Numbered from the stretch's first letter, positions 45,690 to 57,104 are shown. The stretch: 64,000 bases of DNA from Atherinomorus stipes (GCA_023101725.1 JALJCO010012648.1:186001-250000); one strand, 5' to 3'. Made by a program: numbers and translations. Notes: generated from the sequence alone by a model not told the origin.

Positions 45690-46620
45690 ATGTGCCTTTT
45701 GACAATTCATTAACATCTTGCTATATTGATAAATAACACCATCATTATAAAGTGCAGAGACTCTAAAAGTCACCACACACATCAATGGAGCCTTGTTGAT
45801 CATACTACAACTCTTCCCTCTCATAAAATATGCTTAAATGTATTTTGGGGGATTTTTAAAAAAGCCAAATAAGTCATATAATTGGCAATATATGTTGTAG
45901 TACCACCAAAGTCACGTTACACATAAACCATCTCCTTTTTTCCATGCCACTCGTCTTATTAGATAAAAATATGCTAAAATTTAAATTTGGGGGATTTCTT
46001 ATCAATAAACAAGTCATAAGATTAGCAATAACTCATTTATTAGGCTACAAATTGTAGTACCACCATATTTTCAGAACAAATATGGTGGTTTCAAAAACCA
46101 AAGTCTTTCTCAAACCCTGCCTTTTCTCATCCGCCCTTCATCCGCAGATGAGAAATGTGCCTTTTGATAATCCATTAATCATTAATACCTTACAATATTC
46201 ATCAATAACTCCACCATTGATTGAAATAGCAAGACACTAATGATTAACAATAATAAGATAAATGTAAAAAATAAATAAAGGTGCATTTTTCCAAAACAGC
46301 TGTTGTAGTATGATCATCAGGAGTCCCTTGAGATGTGTGGTGATTTTACAGTGTCTAACAGTGGAGTTACTGATTGAAATAGCAAGATACTGTATCAATG
46401 ATTAATAACAAAAAAAAGTAAAAAACAAATGAAGGTGTATTTTTTCCAAAACAGCTGTTGTAGTGTAATCAGTGGGAGTTCCTTGGCGTGTGTGGTGATT
46501 TGGGAATGTCTGCACTGTAGAACAGAAGGCTAGTTATTGATTGATCAAAATATCAATAGTTAATAACAATAGAAAATTAAAAAAAATGAAGTTGCATTTC
46601 TCCAAAACAGCTGTTGTAGA
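45690..46620. repeat. central sub-repeats of the fold-back element (about 155-bp period)
   Basis: Three direct units on the right begin TCCAAAACAGCTGTTGTAG (46294, 46447, 46602) and each contains GTGTGGTGATTT. Three inverted, more diverged units lie on the left. The centre near 46080 has no strong pairing. Confidence 0.75.
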
Positions 46621-47923
46621 GTGACCATCTGGAGCCCCTAGGTGTGTGTGGTGATTTCGGAGTCTCTGTTCTGTATGACAGTGGGGTTATTGATTTTTAT
46701 TCACAGCGTCTTGCTCCTGTATTGCCATTTGCAGACGGTCCCTAACCACTCGCTCGGCTACCGCATGCTCATAGAGATCAATGTTATTCACCCAGCTCGG
46801 TTTTTCTAAAGAAATAACGTTTTTTATTCTTGTATATTCTTGTAGCTAGTAGTCTGTGCTATATATGACGTGAAAGGGGTGTCATTTGTGTTTCAAAAAC
46901 GTTTTGTCTCAGAGTTATTGATCCCCGAAGTCCGAATCTGTCCATATCTTTCCAACTTTATCTAAGTCGTTATAACGAGATAAACTTTCTCGTTTAAACG
47001 AGAAGTATATCTCGTTATAACGAGAAAGGTTTCACGTTAAAACGAGAAAGTTTCTCGTTATAACGAGATTTTTTTCTCGTTATAACGAGATATGGCTCCA
47101 ACATTTATTTCATCGCTCTGGCAGTTCAACGCCACCGTACACGAGAGCCAGGCGTGACAGAAATGAGGCACTCGTCCCCTGCGTTAGCTCGCAGCTAACA
47201 GCAGCCGCAAGCTAGCCGCGGTAAATAATTAGCCTTTAAAAAATGAGAACAACTTACATGGTTCCAGTGGAGTTTTAAATAGTTCCCGTTTATAAGGATG
47301 AAGATGGAGGAAAGGATGCAGCTTTGGAAGCAGCTGGAGGAGATCTGATGACCGGAGACATCCTCATATAACCGAGCAGCTCTCTGCCGATAGCAGGAGC
47401 TGTATGACCGATGTGATGAAGCAACGATGGATGAAAAAGAAGATTTCCGAGGAGATGATCGCAGTTTCATTGTGTTAGAAGTCTCAACACGCTGGTTCCT
47501 GAACTTTCAGCAAACAGATGCTCTAGACGATCAGAGAGGTCCTGTTGCTGCCTGTTTACCGGTGAGTACGACTCCGATCTGCTTCCTTATCTTCTTCAAA
47601 ATAAGATCCGAATCTGTAAGAATACCTGAATAAACTAACGCTGCACTTACGAGCTTTTAACCATTAACTGTCAACACAGTTTGAAGGCTGAGTCGTTTCT
47701 GTTTTTCTGTAAAACTAGAAAAGGAGCTTAAAAACCGCAATGAAACCACTTCAATGTAAAATGAGCAGTGAAGAAGAGTACTCTCGCAGACGTCATATCC
47801 GGTTTCGGCTCACAGCGCCACAGTCTGGTCAGAAAAGCAGCGATGTTTTCTAATAATTCATCTATGCAGCTGCGCTTGTTTATGTTACATAGATCATCAT
47901 GAAGGACGTTTGGGTCTATAAAC

Positions 47924-48307
47924 TGTAAGCTCACTCCAGCCAGTAAAAGACAGTCTTATCTTGACTCTTGTTCTGTCCCTTCCTCTGTTTCTTTTCCTCT
48001 CTTCCTCCGGTGATGTTTCCTTGCGTTTCTTTACCGAATTCGACATGATGCGCATTCAAAACACCCGCGATGTTGATACCTGGTTTACATCCGGTTGCTA
48101 GTGAGTGACGCGGTGCTGCAGCCAGTAGTCGGCTGCAACGTCACGGTCGCGTCCCGGATGGAAATCTTACATAGTGCTGTTTCTGAGCCCCGGGACGCCT
48201 CTGGGCACTGACGGCTCGAAAATGCGCATAATGAATGTTGGTGTGACATCAAAACGAGTCAGAAACACAGATTTTTAAGGTCTAAAAGTTACGTTGTGTG
48301 TCTTTAA
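47924..48307 (+). mobile_element. TTAA-ended fragment, family F (right end only)
   Basis: The right end AAAGTTACGTTGTGTGTCTTTAA, read inverted, starts TTAAAGACACACAACG, the same TTAAAG layout as families A-E. The GC-rich segment before it (CGTCACGGTCGCGTCCCGG) is promoter-like. No left terminus seen at the junction with family C. Confidence 0.5.
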
Positions 48308-48499
48308 GGCAACTGAATTGTTCACAAGCTGCATGAGTGATTAACCTCTGATGAAGGAGCTGGGCCAGTTACGTGCCAAACTTGCACCCATTTTTATTCT
48401 TACATCCTTCCAGCCTGTCAGCTGGACAGTTAGGCCCAACTCCTATTTTCACCTCTACCCCTAGCCCTTCCCCTTGATTGAATTATTGCACTAAGACGG

Positions 48500-48723
48500 A
48501 GGTGGCCAAGCCCGGTCCTCGAGAGCTACTATCCTGCAATTTTAAGAACAAACCCTCCCCAAGACATCTGAATTAAATGGCTAATTCCCTCTTGTTCATG
48601 TCATTCAGCTCTGCAGAGGCCTGGTAACGAGCCATTCATTTGATTCAGGGGTGTTGGAGAAGGGTTGCAACCAAATTGTGCAGGATAGTAGCTCTGGAAG
48701 ATGACTTGGGCCCCCCTGCCCTA
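48500..48723 (+). mobile_element. short hAT-type fold-back MITE
   Basis: CTCGAGAGCTACTATCCTGC on the left faces GCAGGATAGTAGCTCTGGAA on the right. The interior has GATTCAGGGGTGTTGGAG, as in the group at 10463-10875. Confidence 0.75.
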
Positions 48724-49271
48724 AGAAATGGGGCAATCCTCATGCATCACCAATTGTCATCCATGACGCAGTAAACTGACATCGTGGCTGTTTCCAGAGT
48801 TCGCAATGCCGTCTGCAGCAGCAATAATCTCCCTTTTCTGGTTGATTGGATTATCTTTTTTGGCCTTGGACCAAAAAACTTAAAAATGAAAGGAGAAGAA
48901 GATGCTTTTGACCAAGCTTAATGTTAACGTTACATTACAGACATGAGCGGATGCATGTAACATAATGAAAATAGCATTTTTTTCACATTTGTAATAAGAC
49001 TAATATATTAAAGTGACCTTTAAATAACAATTTTCATATTTTATTGACAAAAAAAATACTCACATTTGTGTGTTTCTTTGGCTGCCGATTTCTTCCCCAT
49101 TTTGCCCGTATCTCACATCAAATTGTGGGTTACATCATACCACTCGTTTTCTAGTGTGTCCCTGGAAAATCTCCATTTCGAGGGCCAGATAGCCCAACCA
49201 CTTTCCCGTCCCCTCGGTCTTAACCAGTCAGGACACCCCTACCCCTTCACATGAATGCTCAAAACGAAGGG
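48724..49271. other. non-coding stretch inside the eroded MITE
   Basis: AT-rich segment at 48930-49060, short frame 49066-49254 without domain. No gene. Confidence 0.35.
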
Positions 49272-49274
49272 TTA

Positions 49275-49782
49275 GGGCCCATTTATGCTCGAAACAGAAG
49301 ACTGAGACGGACAGACAGTTTCGTCTGCGTCGGTTGCGTATGTAATTTGGTGCGTTTTCGAGAGGCTTGCTGCAACACCACCGGAAACCAAGGGGTCAGT
49401 GTTGAGCTGTGCAGCTATGCAGGAACAAACCAGAGAAGAAGAACAGGAACTGGAAGAAAACAGCACAAAAACTGCCGGGGGACAAATAGCCTGATAAAAG
49501 CACCAGAGAAAGAAGACACCAAACAGACAGAGAAGATCACCGTAGACATGGCTGGAGCTATTAAAGAGAGACTGTGCAAGTGTGTCTGAAAATCGTATCT
49601 ACGTCACTGACACCAAGGGGTGAAACCTGATAACAAAACAGGGAAATTAACTATGAAGTCAGCACTGCCGCCTCATGGACAAACTGATATATGAACAATC
49701 AGAAGACGCATGGAGGAATGAAAGCAGCAACGCATGAAATGGACATAACCGTTTACGTATGTAAGGAAGCATGAATGGGCCT
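49275..49782 (+). mobile_element. 508-bp MITE with TTA target duplication (PIF/Harbinger-like)
   Basis: The ends GGGCCCATTTATGCT and AGCATGAATGGGCC are inverted; the flanking TTA is duplicated (49272-49274, 49783-49785). Sub-terminal TGCGTATGTAA and TTACGTATGTAAGG motifs. A 112-codon frame (49251-49589) overlaps it but crosses its left end and shows no domain. Confidence 0.75.
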
Positions 49783-49815
49783 TTAGGGCTAAGGGGGACC
49801 TGGAATTCCATATAA

Positions 49816-50784
49816 CAGGGATCCACCAATCCTGGTCCTCCGGGCCGGTCTCCTGCAGGTGCATGTCTCACTGCTGCAACACACCTGATTCAAATCAATG
49901 ACTAATTAGCAGAGTTGTGCAGAGCTTGGCCGTTTCTCAATTCCTAGTTTGCGTACTACATACTCGTGTACTTGTGAGTGCAGACTTGTGGGTACGTACT
50001 AGAAATCTGCACTTGTGGAGTTCAAAAGCACGGACTCCGCCTACTTGACGGATTGAGACAATGCAAACTTGTGACATCACCACCAACGGTGAGCAGCAAG
50101 TGAGCAGGGCTGCCTGTCAACATGAAAATATTATTATTCTACAGCTGTTTGTTATTTATCGTGTGAAGATGTAGAGATGGTATTGAAACAAATAAAAACA
50201 ATTAAAATAACTGCTCCAAAACAATTACAGCCTACTAAGTGGATGTTTTGTTTTTTTTCCCAACGTGTAAATTATATTTATTTCCAATACATAAGCACAT
50301 TAACGCAAACGTACAATCAGGACATAAATATATGATCGAAAACAGCTGTGAGAGGAAAGTGGGAGAAAGAGCTGCAGATAAAAGACCAAGAACAGTAAAG
50401 AATAGAACTGATCGCTCAGGTTTGGCTGTTGGGGGCGGAGGAGGGAGGAGGAGGCTGTCAAACGCTGTGCGTGTGCAGGTGCATGCTGGGATTTATATCT
50501 GGCCAAGTACGCACGAGCCTCCTCTGATGCATGCTCGGTAAAATGGGCGGAGAAAGTTTTCATCCGGGGATTTCCAGTGAACTTGCTGATTAGAGAACTT
50601 TTTAATGGAACATGACTTGGACCGCAGGTGATGACGTTTCACGAGTCCATGAGCCCGCAAGTACGCACAAGTACGCAGATTGAGAAACGGTCCTTGTCTG
50701 AGTCTGACTCTGGTGTGCTGATGCAGGGAGACTTGGAAAACCTGCAGGATACCGGCCCTCGAGGACCAGGATTGGTGATCACTG
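49816..50784 (+). mobile_element. hAT-type fold-back element split by another MITE
   Basis: Ends CAGGGATCCACCAATCCTGG and, inverted, CCAGGATTGGTGATCACTG. The flanks CCATATAA (49808-49815) and CCATATAC (50785-50792) form an 8-bp duplication with one change. The inserted element at 49930-50690 separates its halves. Confidence 0.85.
49930..50690 (+). mobile_element. 761-bp MITE with CCGTTTCTCAAT ends
   Basis: CCGTTTCTCAATTCCTAG on the left pairs with the complement of CGCAGATTGAGAAACGG on the right. Sub-terminal GCGTACT and GTACGCA repeats face each other. Frames inside (50239-50541, 50300-50563) show no domain. Target duplication unclear. Confidence 0.75.
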
Positions 50785-50792
50785 CCATATAC

Positions 50793-52261
50793 GGTACTTA
50801 TAAATGCATTTCTTAATGTTAAATTTAACTGATTATGTTCCCTTGTCTGCAGCATGGTCTAAACGGCAACTCTTCGTTTTATGCAAATCAGAGGCGATGG
50901 CTTACTAATGAAGACTGAGACTGAATGAACGTATGACTGATTGGACGTTCTGAAGACAACAGGGTCAAGACCAGAAGACTTTTATTTCTGCTCCAAGCTC
51001 ATATGTCCATCTCTCATCATTAAACTATGTGCAGCAATGTCCTGCTTCCATGATATGCCTCTTCTGGAGTTAATGAGCAGTCTAATTAGGTGAACTCATT
51101 AGTGATGAACTGTAATTCTCTTATTTCATCTACTCATTAGCTGACAATATTCCTAATGAGCGACATTAGGGCGATCATAGCATGGCAGGTTGGCCAGCGT
51201 ACGGCCCGTCTCCCTGCTGTTGGCATCCTGCTGTGCAGGCAGGGAGGTCTGAGTCTAACTTTGAACTGATGGGCATTAAAGCTTAAAAAAGGGAAGAATG
51301 TGAGAACGCAGGAAGAAAAGGTCAAATATGCATGTGGCTTATTTAAGAGAAAAGATCACATCATCAGTCAAGCTGCAGAACACGAGGCCCTGCATGTGTG
51401 ATGATTGGTGTTCCTGCACACGCTGAATAGACGAAGTTCTTTACATCCACCTGCTCAGCTTCGCTTCGCCGTCTCATGCTTTCCCCCAAAGCTTTCAATT
51501 TTCCATGAATAAACAGAGCCCACATCCACAGTTTGATGCTTTTTTACAAACATCTGCAGAGAAAGACATGCAACCACCCATCAATTACGGCGAGTTTATT
51601 TATCCAAAATGACCATTAATCATGCAGAGCTGAATAATATGTCAGCAGAGTAATTCATCACAAAAATGTACTCGACTCGTCGCAGCGCTAGTGTGTTGTA
51701 GTCTCTAATTAGCTCTGAATGTGTGTACACAAAAGGATTAGTGTATGAAAGCAAGAGGTGAGTGTGTTAATTACTACACTGGACCTGCGTGACGGCTGCG
51801 TGACATGGTGCATGTTTGATTTATGACATCAATACTAAAAGACACAAGACTGTTTTCCTTGTGTTTTTCATCATTCTGAAAGGACTGGGGGTGAGAGGAC
51901 GGATCACTGCTTGATTAATTTCTCCTGCGTTTGCTGCATGGAAGCGGAGAAAACTGGGACAGAATATGATACAGTATATAAACACAGTATCTTAGATTTA
52001 GGAGTAAATGAACACTGTTCCAGATTTTTCTCCTGTTTATGGAATTACTCCCAATTATACCAATATTCAATGAAAATGACAGTAAAGACATTCTTAAATA
52101 ATCAAAAATCATATTCGGTTATATAACAATCTGGAAGTTACCAGTGATGCATTTTTCTCCTGCATACAGAAACTTTCCTTTATGTCTTTATCTGGACCAA
52201 CGTGTTTGCTCACTTTTTAATAGTACAGTGATCTCACTTAAAGGTGCATTGCGCAAGTTTA
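50793..52261. other. non-repetitive stretch, candidate conserved non-coding DNA
   Basis: About 51000-51800 is rich in TAAT cores (TCTAATTAGGTGAACTCATT, CCATTAATCATGCAGAGC, GTCTCTAATTAGCTCTG) and shares nothing with repeats elsewhere in the window. Short frames (51137-51325, 51911-52126) lack domains. A regulatory function is inferred from texture only. Confidence 0.35.
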
Positions 52262-52860
52262 AATGAAATGAAAAATATTTTATTTATCCCAGAGGGGAAG
52301 TTCAACATTGTAAAAAAGCTCACTTTTTTTCTTTTTTTCTTTGTTTTTTGTTTTTAACAATATAACATTAATATGAAATTATAACATAACAATAATTATC
52401 GTCAGTCAGTCTTGTTCTTTAGGGTGATGCTGCTGGTAGGAATGAATTTCTGTATCTCTCCGTCCTACAGCGAACCTGACGCAGCCTCCCACTGAACACA
52501 CTGTTGATTCTTCACTGTGTTGTGGAGAGGATGGGAAGTGTCCTCCGTTATCTTCATCAGCTTGTGCAGCATTCTTTTCTGAACGATCAGCTCCAGCGGC
52601 TCCAGAGTTATTCCCAGCACAGAACCAGCTTTCTTGATCAGTTTGTTTAGTTTCTTTAAGTCTCTGGTTCTGATGCTGCTTCCCCAGCAGATGCTGCAAA
52701 GCTGATTGAACTTTCCACAACAGACTTGTAGAAGATCTGCAACATCTTGGTGCAGACGTTGAATGTTAAATGTTAAATACTCTTCTTTTCTTTCTTCCAC
52801 GTGCTCGTACAATTGCCTGATGTGTAGAATGAGCTGATATGTCTTCACTGCGGTGATCTC
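52262..52860 (-). pseudogene. 3' end of a non-LTR retrotransposon (Rex/RTE- or jockey-like)
   Basis: On the minus strand from about 52848 one frame encodes KKLNKLIKKAGSVLG, then LMKITEDTSHPLHNTV, the conserved C-terminal tail of a dispersed fish LINE ORF2. After a frameshift near 52480 the adjacent frame continues RYRNSFLP. The 3' untranslated part ends with AACTTCCCCTCTGGGATAAA and an AAAATATTTTTCATTTCATT tail. The reverse transcriptase core is absent (5' truncation). Confidence 0.8.
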
Positions 52861-53664
52861 TGATACTGTTTCTGAATGCTCAATGCGAGAAATTCAAGTA
52901 CGAAGCCTTAAGGGGGCGCTTGTGGGGGAGACAAGCTGTGCGTTCTCGTTTCGTCTGGCTGCACTGGTGTCGTGTATTCCGCCACCGCAGGTCCGCACAT
53001 GTTGAGACAACACTAACTGCTGCTAAAAGATGAGCGCAGGTGCCTCTCAAACCCCAACTCAGACTCCAGTAAGACAAAGAAGAAAAGTTTTGTCTTGTGA
53101 GACGAAGAGAACCAAACTGGAGTCTGACCGGTCCCCACTGCAGGGGGAGCTTCGATCCAGTCTGGGAATAAAACGGGACCCACTGTTGCTTTCTTCTCAC
53201 TAACAAGGTAAATGTGATGTATGACAGAAATAAGGATGCACAATATTGCAATGCTAAGTTTTTAGCATGGAAATGTAGCAGTATGACAACCATATGACAG
53301 TTCCTGGGAAAGACATACACACTATCCACTTGTTAAATTTAGTTGATGTGGTAATTTTATGAGGTAATCGTGGTCTCAGCCTCTGAGTTTGGATATTTGA
53401 GCAGCATTAGCCTGTTGTTACCGTTAGCATACAGCCTGTCAGTTTACTTAACGATCAAACCGTATACAACTTGCAGATTTATAACTATTACTTCAGTAGG
53501 CATCGTGTCTCTAACTCTGGGCTCAGACTGAATATAATGTGGGTTAAATTAGAGACCAATGCAGTCGAAACAGCTCATGCGTGTGCACGACATTAGCGTC
53601 ACTTCCACTTGTCGCCAGAGGGGGCGAATTTCTAGAACAAAGCTGGAGCTTGTGCTGTACTCCT
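52861..53664. other. non-coding stretch, no gene seen
   Basis: A 149-codon minus-strand frame (52880-53329) shows no domain. The text CGGTCCCCACTGCAGGGGGAG at 53131 resembles repeat DNA. Nothing else supported. Confidence 0.35.
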
Positions 53665-54139
53665 TTAAAGGCACTAGAGGCAGGAAATGTGAAACAATAA
53701 ACATGCATGTCCAGTTTTTTTATGCTAATGGGTGATGAAGCATTAAAAACTAAAAACGAGCTCACCCACGTCTCTCTCTGTTGCCTTGAACAGGCTGTGC
53801 TGCATAATGTGCTGCGATTGAGTGGCCGAATTTCCCGCGCTGCCCTGCAGATGTGACGTCAAACGACGCTACATCCACATCCCCGACTGTGTTGATACAG
53901 GAAGAAGACAGTCGGGGTAAATTCAAACACTGTAAGGGATAGTTTTGATTCTTCTGCTGTCAGCAAACGATTCAGATCAACTGAAAGACACTAAAAAGTG
54001 TAACTATGAAGAAAAAGACTATCAGCGTAGTAAACAGCGTTTTAGCTTCAGTTTGTGCTCCTGTGCCGTTTTGGCTGGTGGCTTCACTTACCCACAGTTT
54101 ACGAGTCTCATTTCTTAATCCTGCCTCTAGTCCCTTTAA
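53665..54139 (+). mobile_element. TTAA-target MITE, family E (475 bp)
   Basis: The inverted ends TTAAAGGCACTAGAGGCAGG and CCTGCCTCTAGTCCCTTTAA differ at one base over 20. The interior is a mix of GC-rich and unique sequence without protein signature. The only copy in the window. Confidence 0.85.
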
Positions 54140-54515
54140 ATTTTCATGACATGTCCAACATTTTTGTTCCTTTTATGTGGAATTTACTTGATGTGGAACA
54201 ACCTCCGTCAGTAGTTTCCTACTGATGAAGCTCACCTGGAACTCAAACCGGTCTGAGACTGTTTTCAGAGATCAGATGGAGAAACAACACAACATAAATC
54301 TAAGACAGAAAAACTGAAACCTAAATGTTTTAGCGGAAACATTTGGAATTGGAGTTTAAATTGGAAATCTTAATGCACTCATACGGCAAGTCTGAATACA
54401 TTTTCAGTGAGAGAAGCAACACAAATACGTGCAAAATATATGTTGAATGTATCTTTCTGAAACCCAGGAAATATGTTTTTCTGAGATACATGTATAAAAA
54501 CAAGTTGTATAAAAC
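54140..54515. other. short non-coding stretch
   Basis: AT-rich sequence, no gene or repeat end recognised. Confidence 0.35.
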
Positions 54516-55248
54516 ATTGTAGCCAGAGATGCACAATATTATCGGCCCAATATCGGTACTGGACAATATCAGCTTTCAACTGAATGTCGATACTTGCTGA
54601 TGTTTGACCAGAATTAATAATCAACAAAATAAAACAGGCACTGATTTATTTTTCGTTTTATTTTTATTCCGTGGAGCATGGGAACAACATTAGGCCACGC
54701 CCACTGGGCAACATTAGGATGTCTCCGACAACTACTGGATCTGCAGCAGAAGTATTATTTCTAATTTTACACAAAGAATAAGCATTACGTAATTTTCAGC
54801 TTTTATGTTATTATCGTAATTATCTAGGGCTGGGACGACGCCTCGACGTCATTGTTTACGTTAACACAAAATGTGTGCAGATGCATCGTCAGACCAAAAC
54901 AAAGATGGCGGCTCCTCCGAGTTTCCAGAGTATAAGGCAGTGGAGGCACACACTTGTTCATCGAAGGTATGGGATGTTAGGGATGGCGAAACCAAAGCCT
55001 CATGAGACAATGACACTACTTCCGTGAGGTCGACACCATATCTTTAGACATGCAAGACTTGTTTGAGACGGTCAGCATGAAGCATGAGCTCCATCTGCTG
55101 GCTGCGGGTGGTACTGCAGCTGATGCTGGGCGCTGTCTCGTCTCTGACTCAGTATAATAAAAGTTACGTTCTCAACCTCATGTCGGTGTTTCATCTGTTG
55201 GTAATATCTTGGAATCACTTCGTGGATAAATAAAGTATTTTAATTTCA

Positions 55249-55610
55249 TGTCACGGGCCGGCTCAAAGCCCATGACAAGAAATGAGGGGAGATAAGGTTT
55301 AGGCCAACCAAACTGCTTTTATTGTAAACAATAATACTAAAAGTTAAACTATAACTAACATGAGGTGTGAATATGTAGGAGTGATGGATGCATGCAGTGT
55401 GAGTAAGAATGGAAATGTATGTGCACATATGACTGAGTGCAGAACCAAAGGCAAACCCGAAACCAGAAGACAAAAGTTACCTGGAGGAGCAGAGAGAGAG
55501 TTAGTTAGTGGAATCAAGCTTATATAGTGAGCCACAGGTGACTCCAATTTACAAGGTTCACCTCTGATCAGCAGAGGGAACCTCCCCTGCAGATCAGAGG
55601 AGCCGTGACA
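55249..55610 (-). repeat. 3' LTR of the Ty3/gypsy element
   Basis: Plus-strand edges TGTCACGGGCC and GGAGCCGTGACA, giving inverted TGTCACGG/CCGTGACA ends. By eye it differs from the other LTR at one base (GAGATAAGG versus GAGACAAGG). CAAGCTTATATAGTGAG at about 55514 contains a TATA-like motif, oriented for minus-strand reading as CACTATATAAGC. Confidence 0.93.
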
Positions 55611-55622
55611 CCTCCCTCCTTA
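55611..55622 (-). other. polypurine tract
   Basis: Minus strand AAGGAGGGAGG directly abuts the 3' LTR, where plus-strand DNA synthesis is primed in LTR elements. Confidence 0.75.
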
Positions 55623-55900
55623 AAATGAGGGTCCCACCCTCTAACCCAACCTTAGCCCATAATCAAACAATACAAGTCCCCAAAGCAATACTGACACCTG
55701 TCCCGGCTCTAAGGGTGTCCCTGCATCCTCCAACCAAAACGTCCATCCCTCCAACTCAGCAGCCCTGGTACCTAGGGAGCAGTTTAGGAGGAGGAGGAGT
55801 AGACCCTCAGCAGCAGACACAAGGGGCAACAGAAAGTTAGAGCACAGGACAATACTGCTCACCAAATAGGAAGCAGGTTATGATCAAGAACAATCAGGAG

Positions 55901-57070
55901 TCAAACCAGAGCAAATGCTAACCTCACCACAGAAAATACCTGGTCGGAACAACGTGTCCTCGCTCTTGTGAGAACACAACCTCCAGGATCAAAAGGCTGC
56001 CCTAAAGCCAGCATTTGGTCCAAAGGTGCAGACTTCACCATGGTCGGCTTGCAGGTAAGCTGACACATTTGACAAGTTCCAATAAACCAGCCACCATCCT
56101 GCTTCAGCCGTGGCCAGAAAAAATGTTGGAGAACGCAAACACACAACTCACAAACACCCAGATGATCCGTCACGCCACCATGCGATGTTTGCAAAACCTT
56201 CTCCTGCAAAACAGCTGGAACCACGATCTGGAAAGCTGGTTCTAAGCCCTGGCCACTCTGCGAAACCCACTTCCTGACCAGAACCCCATCTGACATGACA
56301 TGACACAGAGCACTTTCTTGCCCCACAGACTCAGGCACATTCTCAAAATGGTCAGACAAAGCTGCACCTGCATTTTGTTCTGCTACTAGGGTATCTGCAG
56401 AACCCCACAACTGTCCCAGTTGGAGCTCAACCAGCAGCTCAAGCCTTGGCTGAAGCTCACCCTCTTCATTCCCAGAGGCAGCACGAGGTCCAGCACAAAC
56501 TGGAAATACATCTGGAGGCACCATACAATCTGGTGGACCTGCTGGGGACACCAAAGGTTGCGTTTTAACGATGGTAGGCACACCATCAGCCCACACTTTA
56601 CTCCCAGCAAGATCATTTCCCAAAATCATGTGCACTCCCTCTACTGGCAACTTGGGACACACCCCAACAGCTACATCGCCTTTAACAGACCCACAAGTTA
56701 AAGCAACCTGATGTAGAGGAGCAGAAAATGGGACAAGCACAAGCTCATACACTGCCAGTACTGCAGATTTAACTGTAGCGTACACTTTACTGTCAGCCAC
56801 ACTCAGCGCCGAAAAAGCTGCACGTGCCCTACCCGTGAGCACACACTGCAACAATGTTGTCCTGTCCAGGTCTGACCAACCTCTAGAATCCGCTATCTGC
56901 TCAAAGAGAGTGAAATAAGTGTCCACATCAGAGTCATCAAATTTAGGCAGCAACTGAAGGTTCTGGGAAACATCAAACCGTGGACCAGCCACCACAGGTC
57001 TGTTTGCACTCCTCAGCCTCTCCAGCTCCAGCCGCAGCAGCAACAGCTCTCTCTGTTGCGCAAAGGACAT
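55901..57070 (-). pseudogene. deletion-fused gag / protease / integrase zinc-finger frame
   Basis: A 389-codon open frame made of pieces. Residues 1 to about 107 resemble the middle of a gypsy gag (LPKFDDSDVDTYF, then TGRARAAFSAL). About 108-170 is the C-terminal half of the retropepsin protease region (ILGNDLAG); the catalytic D-T/S-G motif is absent. After an acidic stretch, about 225-345 contains the integrase zinc-binding fold (H-x-x-x-x-x-H in SHGGVTDHLG, then CQMC). Reverse transcriptase and RNase H are deleted, yet the frame stays open across the joins. Gag packages RNA and the zinc finger helps integrase; in this form neither is likely functional. Confidence 0.85.
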
Positions 57071-57104
57071 AGCAACCGGTCCAGTCCCACCACTGGCACC
57101 CGGA

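Larger units (their letters stand above)
44877..47139 (+). mobile_element. 2.26-kb palindromic fold-back element, unassigned
   Basis: The termini TACGGTGGCGTTGAACTGCC and its complement are perfect over the first 40 or more bases. The whole left arm (to about 45700) is repeated, inverted, at about 46600-47139 with few differences. The target duplication CACGAG is at 44871-44876 and 47140-47145. The left arm is longer because of a tandem array (44925-45330). Further in, diverged inverted sub-repeats with ACAACAGCTGTTTTGGA and CACCACACACA occur on the left (about 45600, 45740, 45890) and facing on the right (about 46294, 46447, 46602), so palindromy extends nearly to the centre. No open frame of note. 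Mobilisation would need an outside transposase. A 6-bp duplication fits none of the superfamilies I can name with confidence. Confidence 0.85.
44340..47922 (+). mobile_element. TTAA-target element, family C, with large insert
   Basis: Begins TTAAAGTGCTGATGACACGA. The first 530 bp match 33280-33810, and the last 780 bp match the right parts of 8022-9536 and 14063-14345 (CATAGATCATCATGAAGGACG). It stops at TCTATAAAC without its right terminus, where another TTAA-ended sequence begins. The decayed P2X7-like exon is at about 44580-44720. The fold-back element 44877-47139 is inserted inside. Confidence 0.85.
48431..49810 (+). mobile_element. eroded MITE with TACCCCTAGCCC ends, hosting two insertions
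   Basis: The left TAGGCCCAACTCCTATTTTC plus TACCCCTAGCCC and the right GGGCTAAGGGGGACC plus GGAATTCC are roughly complementary. The two insertions at 48500-48723 and 49275-49782 lie inside. Termini are imperfect, so limits are approximate. Confidence 0.4.

Noticed and set aside
52880..53329. 149-codon minus-strand frame
   Set aside because: No recognisable domain or splice context; likely accidental.
55625..55840. Plus-strand frames within the LTR element (55625-55840, 56420-56701, 57615-57962)
   Set aside because: Antisense to the recognisable gag/protease/integrase reading; shadows.
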